Source of the DNA: Parafannyhessea umbonata
Lineage (GTDB): Bacteria; Actinomycetota; Coriobacteriia; Coriobacteriales; Atopobiaceae
DNA: 64,000 bases
NCBI RefSeq assembly: GCF_012844235.1
Contig: NZ_JABAGR010000002.1
Coordinates: 186,001-250,000 of the forward strand
Direction of reading: 5' to 3'
Position numbers and translations under genes: made by a program. Below the pieces are notes generated by a model that did not search any database, was not told where the DNA came from, and saw only the letters and a list, made by a program, of their open reading frames with translations. This document shows, in pieces, positions 1 through 9,407 of the stretch. Positions within the stretch are counted from its first letter, which is position 1, and each line of letters opens with the position of its first letter.

Positions 1-563
1 TGGAGGAGGGGGACCCGTCCTTCTCGACCGTGCTCGCGCACGTGCGCGGAGGAACGTCCGCGCAAGAGCGCCTGGCGGACGAGCTGCACGACATGGACGG
101 CGTCGCGACCGTGGCGTTTTCGAGCGAGACGATCGAGACGTACCGCCACATGCTCTCCGTGGTGAACATGGTCGTGGTGGTGCTCATCGTGAGCGCGGGG
201 GCGCTTGCGTTCATCGTGCTGTACAACCTGACGAACATCAACGTGTCCGAGCGCGTGCGCGAGATCGCGAGCCTCAAGGTGCTGGGGTTCACGCGGCGCG
301 AGGTGCACGCGTACGTCTTCCGCGAGATCGTGCTGCTGTCGCTTCTGGGCGACGCCGTGGGCATGGCGCTGGGCACGTGGCTCGAGGGCTTCGTGATCAC
401 GACGGCCGAGGTGGACTACGTGATGTTTGGCCGCGAGATACACCCGCTGAGCTTTGTGCTCGCGTTTGCGCTGACCATGGCGTTCACGCTGGCGGTCCTT
501 CTGCTGATGCGGCGCAGGCTCGACGCGGTGGACATGGTGGAGTCGCTGAAGAGCGTGGACTGA
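1..563 (+). CDS. ABC transporter permease, FtsX-like C-terminal part (5' truncated by window edge)
   Basis: The frame is open to the first base, so this is the last ~187 residues of a longer protein. It shows the hydrophobic pattern of the C-terminal FtsX domain of MacB/LolC-type permeases: a membrane segment just after the NMVVVV stretch, a cytoplasmic loop with the typical text NVSERVREIASLKVLGF, then two more membrane segments near the end. The family works with an ATP-binding subunit, presumably encoded upstream outside the window. The substrate cannot be told. The next gene is convergent and ends 30 bases downstream. Confidence 0.85.
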   Translation, partial: EEGDPSFSTVLAHVRGGTSAQERLADELHDMDGVATVAFSSETIETYRHMLSVVNMVVVVLIVSAGALAFIVLYNLTNINVSERVREIASLKVLGFTRREVHAYVFREIVLLSLLGDAVGMALGTWLEGFVITTAEVDYVMFGREIHPLSFVLAFALTMAFTLAVLLLMRRRLDAVDMVESLKSVD

Positions 564-592
564 CGCGGGGCGCGGTGGCGGTGGCGCCTGGC

Positions 593-2122
593 CTAGCCGC
601 GCTCGAGCCTGTCTGCCTGCTTCAGGAGGTCGAGCCCGCGCTCGTGGAACATGAGCGCGCGGCCGTGCTCCGCGAGCTTGGTGGACGCGTGCGCGGACGC
701 GAACGCCATGAACGCCGGGTCGACGGCGAGGTGCGTCGCGAACACGACGGTCTCCTGCGCGTCCGCGCCGAACGCGGCGTCCAGGAAGTCGAGCGCGTGG
801 TCGAGCTGGGACGAGGCCCCCGCGAGGTCGGCGTCGAGGGCGCGGCGGCGCGCGGCGAGCACGGAGCGCGCGGCGTCGAGCGCCGTGGCGGGGGCGCCGG
901 CGGCCGTGCCCAGGGCCCAGCGGCCGACCTCCGCCCTCACGTCGTCCAGGGCCTCCGCGCACTCCGCGAGCACGAGCTGGCGCGACGTGTCCGCCGTGCC
1001 CTTGGCGCGCGCGTCCGAAGCGGCCTGGGCCGCCTTCGCGCAGATGCGCTCCGCCGCGGCCTGGGCGGCCGTCTGGGGGCCGATGAGCTCGTCCGCGGCA
1101 TCGTCCACCTCGCGGCCGGCCCGCTCGAGCGCGCCCCCGCGCGCCTGGGCGTCGTGGACGCGCTGGAGCAGCGCGTCCAGAAGGAGGTTCACCAGGGCGA
1201 TGCGCTCGTCGAAGGGCGCGCCGGAGGCACGGGCCAGGATCTTCTCGCCCGCGGCGCCCTCGAGGATCTGGTCCACCTTGTAGTCGTCCTCGTACTTGCT
1301 GAAGAGCTCGAGGTAGAGGCCGAAGTCCTCCGAGACCTCACGATCTTGCAGGTACTGGGCCACGAGGTCCTGGTCGACGGCCAGGCCCTCGTGGCGGTAC
1401 GCGACGATCATGTGCGAGAGGTCCTCCCAGCCGCGTGCCGTGACCATGCGCGCGCTGTTGACGCCTGCGCGCACGCGGTAGAAGCTCTTTGGCTTGTTGG
1501 CGAGGTAGGTGGTGATGGCGGGGTGCACGCCGTGGCTGACGGCGTAGTCCATCCACACGTCGAGGTCGGGCTCGACGTCGATGCGCTTCAGGCGGTCCAT
1601 CATGGCGGGGTCGAACTCGCGCGCGGCGCGGTTGTACTCCGGCGGGTTTCCGGCCGTGACGATGACCCAGCCCGCGGGCAGGCGGTGCTGGCCGAACGTC
1701 TTGTACTGCAGGAACTGCAGCATCGCGGGCATGAGGGTCTCGGATGCGCAGTTGACCTCGTCCAAGAAGAGGATGCCCTCCGGGATGCCGCTCTTCTCGA
1801 CCGCGTCGTACGCGGCGGCGATGATCTCGCTCATGGTGTAGCGGCTGACCTTGTACGTGCGGCCGCCGTACTCGCTCTGTGCGATGTACGGCAGGCCGAG
1901 CGCGCTCTGGCGCGTGTGGTGCGTGATGGAGTAGCTGACGAAGTTGACGCCGAGGCGGTCCGCGATCTGGCTGACGATGGCCGTCTTGCCGATGCCCGGG
2001 GGACCCATCATGATGATGGGGCGCTGCATCTGCGTGGGAATGCGGTAGATGCCGTGCTCGTCCTTGCTGAGGTACGCGCGGACCGCGCCCTCGATCTGCC
2101 TGGTTGCCTGCTGGATGTTCAT
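593..2122 (-). CDS. MoxR-family AAA+ ATPase
   Basis: A 509-residue AAA+ ATPase of the MoxR/RavA kind, which act as chaperones together with VWA-domain partners. Walker A GPPGIGKT is at residues 40-47, Walker B ILFLDE at about 117-122 and a sensor-1 region TAGNPPEYN at about 157-164. The C-terminal ~170 residues are Ala/Arg-rich and predicted helical, longer than a minimal MoxR. The frame is open further upstream, but the ATG at 2122 is chosen because AAGGGAG lies 6 bases before it and the conserved domain starts there. The VWA gene lies immediately upstream on the same strand (61 bases apart), the classic MoxR-VWA pairing, so the two probably form one operon and one complex. Confidence 0.88.
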   Translation of the reverse strand: MNIQQATRQIEGAVRAYLSKDEHGIYRIPTQMQRPIIMMGPPGIGKTAIVSQIADRLGVNFVSYSITHHTRQSALGLPYIAQSEYGGRTYKVSRYTMSEIIAAAYDAVEKSGIPEGILFLDEVNCASETLMPAMLQFLQYKTFGQHRLPAGWVIVTAGNPPEYNRAAREFDPAMMDRLKRIDVEPDLDVWMDYAVSHGVHPAITTYLANKPKSFYRVRAGVNSARMVTARGWEDLSHMIVAYRHEGLAVDQDLVAQYLQDREVSEDFGLYLELFSKYEDDYKVDQILEGAAGEKILARASGAPFDERIALVNLLLDALLQRVHDAQARGGALERAGREVDDAADELIGPQTAAQAAAERICAKAAQAASDARAKGTADTSRQLVLAECAEALDDVRAEVGRWALGTAAGAPATALDAARSVLAARRRALDADLAGASSQLDHALDFLDAAFGADAQETVVFATHLAVDPAFMAFASAHASTKLAEHGRALMFHERGLDLLKQADRLERG

Positions 2123-2183
2123 GCGCGCTCCCTTGGGTTGGCTACGTCGATGGTAGCGCATGGCGCGGCGGCGGCGCGCGGCG

Positions 2184-5177
2184 CTAGTACACGGACATGG
2201 ATTCGAACTCGCCCGGGTGCAGCGTGATCTGCAGGGCCCACGCGGGCACGAGCTCTGGCCGGTGGTCCTCGTCGTAGAACACGAACGTCGTCTTGTACGG
2301 TGGCATGCGGTCGGGGTAGATGCCCCAGCCGTCCGTGAAGTAGATGAGTCCGGACAGGTCGTCGAACTCGCCGTTGGCAAGGAGCTCGTTCACGTACGTG
2401 AACGCGGGGCGGAAGTCCGTGCCGCCGAAGCCGAACAGCTTGATGTTGCGCCGCCAGCGGTCGAGCTCCGCGAGCGACGTGATCTTCGTGTCGCTCTGGA
2501 CGCGCTGGTCGGCCTGGATGATGTGGACGTTCACCTTCTGGAAGAAGCTGGACTCGCTCGTGAGCACGTCGAACGTGGTGTTCACGAACTGCTGCACCAC
2601 GTCCTGCGTGACGGAGCTCGACGTGTCGATCACGATCACGAAGTCGCGGATGCGCTTCTCGTCGCGGTACTCCAGCGGCTCGATGAGCGGCATGTCGCCG
2701 TACAGCGACAGCCCGTACGTGTAGAACACGTAGTCGAACTCGTCGTCGGAAAGGCGCATCTCCTCGCTCTGCACGGCGAACTGCCGCAGGAAGTCGCGGT
2801 AGTCGACCTGCTCGTGCGTGCTGACCTCGAGCTCGCCCACGAAACGCCCCAGCTTGGAGCCCCTCTTGCGCGAGAGCGTCTGGAGGTTGACGCGGACGGA
2901 CTTCGCCTCGCGACGCCATGCCTCCTCCGCCTGGCGGAGGTCTGGACGAGAGGAGCGCGCTTCCTGCGCGGAGGGGCGCGCGGGACGTTGGGCGTCTTCC
3001 TGCCGCGGGCCCGATACCTGAGGGCCGCGCGGGGGCACGTGGTCCGCGCCGTCGGCGTCGGCGGGGGCCATGACCTGCCGGGAGCCGTCCGCGCTGGCGG
3101 CTGGACCCTCCGCGCCGTCGGACATGCCGTCGCGGTAGTCGGAGCCCGCCGGCTGCGGCGCGCGGTCGTTGGGGCTGGCATCGTCGGCGTCCGCGAACTG
3201 CGGCTCTGCCGGTTCGGTGCCCTGGCCGGAATCGCCGTCTGCGGCTTTGGGGGAGTCCCCGGCCTGCGGGCCCGCCTGAGAAGACCCCTGGCCGGTGCCC
3301 TCGCCCGAGGCGTCCGCGTCCTTCTCGGCCGCACCGGGACGCGCGGGGCGCTGCGGGGACTCCTCGTGGTACCACGGCGCGTGGTCGTCCACGAAAAAGA
3401 GTCGCTGCCAGTCCGCGCGCGCGTTCTGGAACGCGCCGCGGCGCAGGGCGTGGTACAGACGCTCCGTGGTGACGCGCGCGCCGAGCGTGGACTCGATGAG
3501 GTCGAGCGCGGCCTCTGTGTGACGGCCGCGGTCGTCGTCGCGCGGGCCGACGACCTCCGCGGCGAGGGCCTCGGCCACGATGTCCGCCGCAAGGTCCCAG
3601 GCGGCGCGGTCGACGGTCGCTCCGACGAAGGGGTGGAGCATGAGGCAGTGGACCAGCACGTGCATGAGGTCGTGGATCGGGGCCTCGCGCGTGGCGGTGA
3701 ACGCGGCGAGCGCGCGGTCGACGTCGAAGCTCACGGTGCGCCCGTCTGTGGAAAACGTGGCGCCACCGTGCGCGGGCTCGAGGTCTAGCAGGGCAAACGA
3801 CGAGGCGAGAAACGGGTTCTCCGCGACGATGAGCCCGCGCGCGAGGTCGACGACGCGGCTGGCGAGCTCCTCGCGCTCGGTGTGGCGGGTGTCTGTGGCG
3901 TCGGGCGCGGGGGAGGTGGGCGCGGGGTCAGTGGGGGCTGCGGGAGCGTTTGCGCTGGCAGGCGCCGCGGGCGCGGCGGGGACGCAGGCGCGGTGCGGCA
4001 AGGCGGCGGTCGTGGCATCGATGGCGGGCGCGGGCGCGGGGCGTGCGTTCTTCTCGCCCGTGGCGGCGTGCGCGGGCACGCCCTGCTTGCGGGCCAGGAG
4101 CCACGTCGCGGCCTCCGCGTGGCCGGCGGCGGACGCGGCCTGGATCGCGGCGTCGGCGCTTGCCGGATCGAGCGCGTGGGGCCATGCGGCCACGGTCTGG
4201 ACCTCTTGCATGTGGCCGGCGCCCGCCATGATGCGCAGGAGCTCCGCGTTCTGCGCGGGGGTGCCGGGGCTGAGCAGCGGGACCATGGCGCGCAGGAGGT
4301 CGACGTCCGCGCGCAGCCAGTCGAGGGCCATCATGCGGCCGAGGAAGACGTCCGGCGCGTTCTTGCAGACGAACCCGACGACGGAGCGGTCCGCGCGCGG
4401 CACGACGAGGTTGCCGAGCACGAGCTCGACGTTCGCGTCTCCCATGCCGCGCTCGCGGTGGAGGGCGAGCATGCGGCGACCGAGGTCGAAGCAGGCCTCG
4501 GCCGTCTTGGGGTCGCGGCTCGTGGGGTGGCGCAGCGCGTGCCACGCCCTGACGACGGCGGCGCGGAACAGGTCGTCGAACACCGTCGCGTCGAACAGCC
4601 CGTCCCGCGCGAGGCGAAGGACGCACGCGCACGCGTCCGCCACGCTGGTCTTACGCGCGTACGGGCATCCCGCAAGCTGCTCCACGCCGGTGAACGGCTC
4701 GAACACCTCCGTCGAGACGGTGTGGTCCATGTTGTTGAGGAAGAGCGTCGGGCTTTCGCGCGTGAGGTCGAAGCGCGTGAACGTGCCCTCGTGCGGCATG
4801 AGAGCGCGCAGCCTGCGCGGCTTGCGGAAGTCTCCCAGGAGGTCGACGCCACGGGCGAGAAGGTCGCGCGCCACGTCCTCGCAGGCGCAGCGCAGCGCGA
4901 GGGCGAGCGCCCAGCCGGTGTAGGCGAAGTCGCCATCGAACGCATCCCATACGGCGTCGACCACGTCGACCTGGCCAAACGCCGATGCGCGCTCGAGCAG
5001 GTCGACGGCCTCCGTCGCGGAGACGGCCTCTGCGAAAGGCGCGAGCGCACGGACGTCGGCCCGCGCCTCTTGCCCGCGCGAAGGCTGTGCGCAGATGGCG
5101 GCACGGGCGGCCTCGAGCAGCGCCTGGACGCGTGAGTCCTGCCGCGCGCCTGCCGTGTGAGCGTCTGTGTCACGCAT
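2184..5177 (-). CDS. Large ankyrin-like / DUF2201 metallopeptidase-like / VWA-domain protein
   Basis: A 997-residue three-part protein. Residues 1 to about 380 are helical and Ala/Leu-rich with ankyrin-like units (for example around 45-115 and 325-370). A Pro/Ala linker follows. At about 500-515 there is a His-rich helix (HDLMHVLVHCLMLHP) like the N-terminal DUF2201 putative zinc metallopeptidase domain. A charged, low-complexity Gly/Asp/Pro linker spans roughly 600-740. The C-terminal VWA-like domain has a MIDAS signature DTSSS at 851-855, with GGTD near 918 and FTDG near 947 as further metal ligands. It is paired with the MoxR ATPase downstream. Known MoxR-VWA pairs assist metal insertion or complex assembly; the client here is unknown. 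Start at 5177 has GGGAGGGG upstream. Confidence 0.85.
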   Translation of the reverse strand: MRDTDAHTAGARQDSRVQALLEAARAAICAQPSRGQEARADVRALAPFAEAVSATEAVDLLERASAFGQVDVVDAVWDAFDGDFAYTGWALALALRCACEDVARDLLARGVDLLGDFRKPRRLRALMPHEGTFTRFDLTRESPTLFLNNMDHTVSTEVFEPFTGVEQLAGCPYARKTSVADACACVLRLARDGLFDATVFDDLFRAAVVRAWHALRHPTSRDPKTAEACFDLGRRMLALHRERGMGDANVELVLGNLVVPRADRSVVGFVCKNAPDVFLGRMMALDWLRADVDLLRAMVPLLSPGTPAQNAELLRIMAGAGHMQEVQTVAAWPHALDPASADAAIQAASAAGHAEAATWLLARKQGVPAHAATGEKNARPAPAPAIDATTAALPHRACVPAAPAAPASANAPAAPTDPAPTSPAPDATDTRHTEREELASRVVDLARGLIVAENPFLASSFALLDLEPAHGGATFSTDGRTVSFDVDRALAAFTATREAPIHDLMHVLVHCLMLHPFVGATVDRAAWDLAADIVAEALAAEVVGPRDDDRGRHTEAALDLIESTLGARVTTERLYHALRRGAFQNARADWQRLFFVDDHAPWYHEESPQRPARPGAAEKDADASGEGTGQGSSQAGPQAGDSPKAADGDSGQGTEPAEPQFADADDASPNDRAPQPAGSDYRDGMSDGAEGPAASADGSRQVMAPADADGADHVPPRGPQVSGPRQEDAQRPARPSAQEARSSRPDLRQAEEAWRREAKSVRVNLQTLSRKRGSKLGRFVGELEVSTHEQVDYRDFLRQFAVQSEEMRLSDDEFDYVFYTYGLSLYGDMPLIEPLEYRDEKRIRDFVIVIDTSSSVTQDVVQQFVNTTFDVLTSESSFFQKVNVHIIQADQRVQSDTKITSLAELDRWRRNIKLFGFGGTDFRPAFTYVNELLANGEFDDLSGLIYFTDGWGIYPDRMPPYKTTFVFYDEDHRPELVPAWALQITLHPGEFESMSVY

Positions 5178-5213
5178 GGGTGCCGCCCCTCCCGATCGCC
5201 TGTGCTGCCTTTG

Positions 5214-5241
5214 AAAGTAGCACTTGGGGGACGTGGGTCAA
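5214..5241 (-). promoter_or_regulatory. Candidate promoter for the VWA-MoxR operon
   Basis: Read on the minus strand, TTGACC (5236-5241) and TACTTT (5214-5219) are separated by 16 bases, about 37 bases before the start codon of the VWA gene. This is the best sigma-70-like pair in the gap between the divergent VWA and HAD genes. By-eye prediction only. Confidence 0.45.
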
Positions 5242-5260
5242 TCGTGCTTTTTGCGCTGCC

Positions 5261-5277
5261 CGCGGATGCTATCCGCG
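5261..5277. repeat. Perfect inverted repeat in divergent intergenic region
   Basis: CGCGGAT and ATCCGCG (7-base arms, 3-base spacer) lie between the divergent VWA and HAD genes. There is no T-tract on either side, so it reads more like an operator than a terminator. Function unknown. Confidence 0.4.
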
Positions 5278-5394
5278 TGAACTTGCGCCGCGCGTCGCGC
5301 GCGTTGCTACCATCGACTTGCCGGGCGGTGACGTTTGGCAAGGCCGCGGCCTTGGCGCCGACGGATGCGGCGACGACGCGTGGAATGGATTGTC

Positions 5395-6267
5395 ATGATC
5401 AAGCTTGTGCTTTGCGACATGGACGGGACCCTGAAGCCGTTTGGGCGCGACCGCGTGTCCGAGCGGTCGGTGAGGGCGATTCACGAGCTGCGGGACGCGG
5501 GCATCCAGTTTGGCCCCGCGACCGGGCGCGAGGCGGTCGACCTGTACCCGTTCTTTGGCGGCGACGAGAGCTGCTTTGCCACGGGCATCCTTGCGAACGG
5601 CAAGCAGGTGTACGTGGACGGCGAGCTTGTGCTGGAGCGTCCGCTCGACCTACCCGCGCTGAAGCGGCTGGAGGCGTACTGCCTGGACAACCCGGACTTT
5701 GCGCTTGTGGTGTATGTGCCGACGGGCGAGAAGGGCGGCCGTCCGTCCGCGGACGTCATACTTTCCGGCACGACGGAGCGCGACGTGGAGGCGTATGGGC
5801 GAAGGACGGGGCTTACGGTCTCCGAGGGAAGGAGGCTTGGCCGGGTGCCCGACGCGAAGATCGTGACGGCGGGGTTTGCCTACATGGGAGAGAGCGCCGA
5901 GCCCATGGGGGCCATCCGCAACGATCTGAGGGAGCGCTTCCCGGAGTTCGACTTCGTGCGGCCGTCCCCGCAGTTCTTCGACGTGCTGCCGCGTGGGTGG
6001 AACAAGGCCACCGCGCTCGCGCCGCTGCTGGAGCGTCTGGGCATCACCCGCGACGAGGTCGCGTTCTTTGGCGACTCGGAGAACGACGTGGCGCTGATGG
6101 GCGAGGTCGCGCACGCGTTTGCGGTCTCGAACGCTAGCACGGTCGCGCGGAGTGCGGCGCGCTACCACATTGGCGACGCCGCAGACGACTCCGTGGCGAA
6201 GGTCATGGAGGCCATTGCGAGGTCGGGCGGAGCGCTCGAGATTCCCGAGGACGCTCTTCCGCGATAG
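5395..6267 (+). CDS. HAD-superfamily phosphatase, Cof type
   Basis: A 290-residue HAD-IIB (Cof-like) hydrolase. The nucleophile motif DMDGT is at residues 8-12, and the C-terminal metal-binding motif GDSENDVALM near 225-235 is typical of phosphatases acting on sugar phosphates or cofactors. Upstream in-frame codons exist back to 5335, but the ATG at 5395 is chosen because the conserved KLVLCDMDGT strand begins at once. The ribosome site is weak (TGGAATGG). The gene stands alone, divergent from the VWA gene and convergent with the MFS gene. The substrate cannot be inferred. Confidence 0.88.
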   Translation: MIKLVLCDMDGTLKPFGRDRVSERSVRAIHELRDAGIQFGPATGREAVDLYPFFGGDESCFATGILANGKQVYVDGELVLERPLDLPALKRLEAYCLDNPDFALVVYVPTGEKGGRPSADVILSGTTERDVEAYGRRTGLTVSEGRRLGRVPDAKIVTAGFAYMGESAEPMGAIRNDLRERFPEFDFVRPSPQFFDVLPRGWNKATALAPLLERLGITRDEVAFFGDSENDVALMGEVAHAFAVSNASTVARSAARYHIGDAADDSVAKVMEAIARSGGALEIPEDALPR

Positions 6268-6273
6268 TACGCG

Positions 6274-7509
6274 CTACTCCTCGCCTTGCGTGGCGGGGCG
6301 ATCCGGGACCTTGCGCATCATGATGAAGCCGATCACGAAGAGTATGACGATCGAGAACACGCCGAGCGAGCCGGAGCCGGTGAGCGCCGTCATCGTGCCA
6401 ACGATGAACGTGCCCATGATGGCCGCGTACTTGCCAAAGATGTCGAAGAAGCCAAAGTACTCGTTCGCGTGCTCCTTCGGGCAGAGCTTGCCGAACTCGG
6501 AGCGGCTCAGCGCCTGGATGCCGCCCTGGAACAGTCCGACCATGATGGCCAGGAACCAGAACTCGATGGCGCTCCTGAGGAAGAACGCCGCGAACAGCGT
6601 GATGAACGTGTAGCCCGCTATGCCCACGAGCAGCATGGTCTTCGTGCCGAACTTGCGGCCGAGCTTGCCGTACGCGATGGCGGACGGGAAGGCCACGAAC
6701 TGCGTGACGAGAAGGGCGAGGACAAGCTGGGTGCCGTCGATGCCCAGGTCGGAGCCGTAGCTGGTCGAGAGCTTGATGATGGTGTGGACGCCGTCGATGT
6801 AGAAGAAGTACGCGATGATGAAGTAGCGCAGGGTCTTGTCGGCCCAGATCTTCCTGAGCGTGGCGCCGATGCCGTGGAACGCCTTCGAGATCGCGTGGTC
6901 CTCGCGCGGCTTGTAGTGCGTCTGCTCGACGTCCCTCAGCATGGGGATGGTGAACGCCACCCACCACGCGGCCGTGATCACGAAGGCGATCTGCATGGCG
7001 TTCTGGAAGCTCATGCCAAACGGCCTGGTAAGGACGATGGCGAGGCACGCTATGAACGGCACGCAGCTGCCGATGTAGCCCCAGGCGTAGCCCTGGCTCG
7101 ACACCTCGTCCATGCGCTCGTCCGTCGTGGCGTCCACCAAGAGCGCGTCGTAGAACACGATGGACGTGTTCAGCATGATGGACGAGATCACGTAGATGAC
7201 GAGAAACGCCATCGCGCCGGTCGGAAAGCCCATCGCCACCGTGGCGACGACGCCGGTGCCGACGGTTCCCACGACGAACTTCTTCTTCATGCCCTGCATG
7301 TCGGCGATGCTGCCGAGGATCGGCATGAGCAGCGCGATGACGAGCGAGGCGACGGTCTCGCCGTAGCTCCACGCCACGAGGGCTGGCCCGTCCGCGAGCG
7401 ACTTGAAGTAGATGGGGATGATGCTCGTGGCCAGAAGGACGAGGGCGGAGTTGCCCACGTCGTACATAATCCAGCTCTTCTCGGCCCTTGTGAACTTCTG
7501 CTTTGCCAT
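6274..7509 (-). CDS. MFS transporter, UMF1/Atg22-like
   Basis: A 411-residue integral membrane protein with about 12 hydrophobic segments. The N-terminal SWIMYDVGNSAL followed by a first membrane span, and the MKKKF loop after GSIADMQG, are typical of the UMF1/Atg22-like MFS subgroup, whose substrates are mostly unknown. The ATG at 7509 is preferred over the longer frame (to 7626) because AGAAGGGA sits about 8 bases upstream and the conserved sequence starts there. It converges on the HAD gene with a 6-base gap. Confidence 0.82.
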   Translation of the reverse strand: MAKQKFTRAEKSWIMYDVGNSALVLLATSIIPIYFKSLADGPALVAWSYGETVASLVIALLMPILGSIADMQGMKKKFVVGTVGTGVVATVAMGFPTGAMAFLVIYVISSIMLNTSIVFYDALLVDATTDERMDEVSSQGYAWGYIGSCVPFIACLAIVLTRPFGMSFQNAMQIAFVITAAWWVAFTIPMLRDVEQTHYKPREDHAISKAFHGIGATLRKIWADKTLRYFIIAYFFYIDGVHTIIKLSTSYGSDLGIDGTQLVLALLVTQFVAFPSAIAYGKLGRKFGTKTMLLVGIAGYTFITLFAAFFLRSAIEFWFLAIMVGLFQGGIQALSRSEFGKLCPKEHANEYFGFFDIFGKYAAIMGTFIVGTMTALTGSGSLGVFSIVILFVIGFIMMRKVPDRPATQGEE

Positions 7510-7823
7510 GTTGGCGATCCCTTCTGTGGACCCGGCCCCTTGCATAGACGAGGCAATTCTAGAAGAACTTATGAAATGTTTTCGAAAGGCTGCCGTAAGC
7601 GGTACGTCAGGCGGCGCATGGGGCACGAACGTCGTGGCGCGTCTGCGGCGCGCGTCCGGACGGCGTCGCCGGGCGCAAAGGTGTGCGCGCTGTGTGCGTG
7701 GTGCGTGCGAGGCGTCGCGATGTTGCGTTTTTCAAGGTGGGGGACCGGCGCATCTGCGATACTTATCCACTAGGCCGTATGGGGCGAGCACGGTGCGAGC
7801 CCCGTTCCATAAGGAGATGACGG
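7510..7823. other. Divergent intergenic region (314 bases)
   Basis: Separates the MFS gene (minus) from the phospholipase-like gene (plus). The stretch 7546-7590 is clearly more AT-rich than its surroundings and contains a minus-strand TAGAAT -10-like hexamer. Near the right end a GATACT hexamer precedes the plus-strand gene. No convincing ORF, RNA or terminator was seen. Confidence 0.4.
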
Positions 7824-8810
7824 ATGCCTGCAATTTTGACGCATGACTTCTTTGGCAAGGATGCCTATGACGACGTCTCGGCGAGCCGGGGGTTTGTCAC
7901 GCAACAGCAGCGTCAGGCCTTCCTGTTGGGAAACCAGGGTCCCGACCCGCTGTTCTATCTCGTGGCGGACCCGCTTGTGGGAAGAGAGAACCGCGTGGGC
8001 GGGCTCATGCACCACGCGAAGCCGGCCAGGCTCCTGAGCGCCCTGCGCGACGCGCTGACCATGCTCACCCGCGACGAGCGCCCGGTGGGCGACGCGTACG
8101 CGGCGGGCTTCCTGTGCCACTACCTGCTGGACCGGTCCATGCACCCGCTGGTGTACGCGTACCAGTACGCGCTGTGCGACGCGGGCGTGAGCGGCCTTGA
8201 CAGGTCCGACGGCGACGAGGTGCACGCGGAGATCGAGCGCGACCTGGACGAGATGGTGCTGTACGCGAAGACCGGCCTGACCGTCCGCACGTTCAAGCCG
8301 TACCGCGAGGTGCTGCGCGCGGACGACGCGACGCTGGCCGTCATCGACAAGCTGTACTTCTACATGAACCTCTGGACGTACAGCCGCACGCTCGACCAGG
8401 ACTGCTACACGCACGCCGTCAAGTCGTTCAGGCTCATGCAGCGCCTGTTCTACGCGCCGGGTCAGGGCAAGACGCGGGTGCTGGCGCCGCTGGAGCGCAG
8501 GCTGGGGCACAAGCGCTACTCGCTGTACAGCGCGATGGCCCACCGCGACCGCGCGGAGCGCACGTCGGACTTCGACAACCGCGCGCACCGCGCGTGGAAG
8601 AACCCGTTCGACGGAAGCGTGTCGACGGACGGCTTCTGGGAGCGCTACGATGCGGCGCTGGCAGAGGTCGCGGGGGCGGAGGACGCGTTCTTCTCGCCCG
8701 GGTTTGACGAGCGCGAGGCGGAGGAGCTGACGCGCAACCTCAACTTCAGCGGCCAGCACGCGGACCCCGACGACCCCGTGGGACCGTCCGCGCCGGAGCC
8801 GGAGGCATAG
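7824..8810 (+). CDS. Zinc-dependent phospholipase C family protein
   Basis: A 328-residue protein resembling the zinc-dependent phospholipase C / S1-P1 nuclease-like fold (PF00882-type). Seen in the sequence: an N-terminal THDFFGKDAY, a GNQGPDPLFY segment, a MHHAKP motif and HYLLDRSMHP, which supply the His/Asp metal ligands expected for this fold. No signal peptide is visible, so it is probably cytoplasmic, as for many short bacterial members of unknown substrate. AAGGAGATGACGG precedes the ATG. The vsr gene follows after 7 bases. Confidence 0.8.
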   Translation: MPAILTHDFFGKDAYDDVSASRGFVTQQQRQAFLLGNQGPDPLFYLVADPLVGRENRVGGLMHHAKPARLLSALRDALTMLTRDERPVGDAYAAGFLCHYLLDRSMHPLVYAYQYALCDAGVSGLDRSDGDEVHAEIERDLDEMVLYAKTGLTVRTFKPYREVLRADDATLAVIDKLYFYMNLWTYSRTLDQDCYTHAVKSFRLMQRLFYAPGQGKTRVLAPLERRLGHKRYSLYSAMAHRDRAERTSDFDNRAHRAWKNPFDGSVSTDGFWERYDAALAEVAGAEDAFFSPGFDEREAEELTRNLNFSGQHADPDDPVGPSAPEPEA

Positions 8811-8817
8811 CGGTCGC

Positions 8818-9330
8818 ATGGTGAGCGAGGCCACGCATCACGTGATGCAGGCAAACAAGAGCAAGAACACGAAGCCGGAGCTCAAGGTGAGAAAGGCCTT
8901 GCGCGAGGCGGGGCTCTCTGGCTACAGGCTGCACTGGAAGAAGGCGGCGGGCAAGCCGGACATCTGCTTTCCGGGCCGTAGGGTCGCCATCTTCGTGAAC
9001 GGGTGCTTCTGGCACCGCTGCCCGCACTGCTCGCTGCCGCTGCCGAAGTCGAACGTGGCGTTCTGGTCGGCGAAGTTCGAGCGCAACGTGAACCGCGACG
9101 AGCGCGACGCGCGCATCCTGGTGAGCGACGGCTGGACCGTGCTGGTGGTGTGGGAGTGCCGGCTGCGCAAGGCGAGCTTCGATGCGACGATGGCCGAGCT
9201 CGTGCGGCAGATCCGCCTGAGCGAGTCGCAGCCGCCGCGCGAGCGCGGGCGCTACGTGGACGTGGGCTCGACGGCGCCGTGGAAGCTGCACGAGGCGCGC
9301 CGGCGTGCGCGCGGGCGCGCAAGGCGCTAG
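8818..9330 (+). CDS. vsr: Very short patch repair endonuclease (Vsr)
   Basis: A 170-residue Vsr nuclease. It keeps the family hallmarks: SKNTKPELKVRKAL near the N-terminus, GKPDI with the catalytic Asp, GCFWHRCPHC with the zinc Cys/His set and active-site His, and VWEC closing the zinc site. Vsr nicks T:G mismatches that arise when 5-methylcytosine deaminates. It normally sits beside a C5 cytosine methyltransferase, and none is adjacent here. The C-terminal ~35 residues are Arg-rich beyond the conserved core. Confidence 0.92.
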   Translation: MVSEATHHVMQANKSKNTKPELKVRKALREAGLSGYRLHWKKAAGKPDICFPGRRVAIFVNGCFWHRCPHCSLPLPKSNVAFWSAKFERNVNRDERDARILVSDGWTVLVVWECRLRKASFDATMAELVRQIRLSESQPPRERGRYVDVGSTAPWKLHEARRRARGRARR

Positions 9331-9407
9331 ACTCTGTAATTACTGGGCACGAGATCCTGGCGGCGGCTGGCATGGGCAGGTGGCCGCGGCTGACTTTGGG
9401 GGCACGC

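Noticed and set aside
5261-5277. Terminator between the VWA and HAD genes
   Set aside because: The hairpin lies between divergent genes and has no T-run on either strand, so termination makes no sense there.
9003-9407. N-terminal extension of the metallophosphatase over vsr
   Set aside because: Frame overlap with the conserved vsr gene and no similarity before ATYAFSDVHG.
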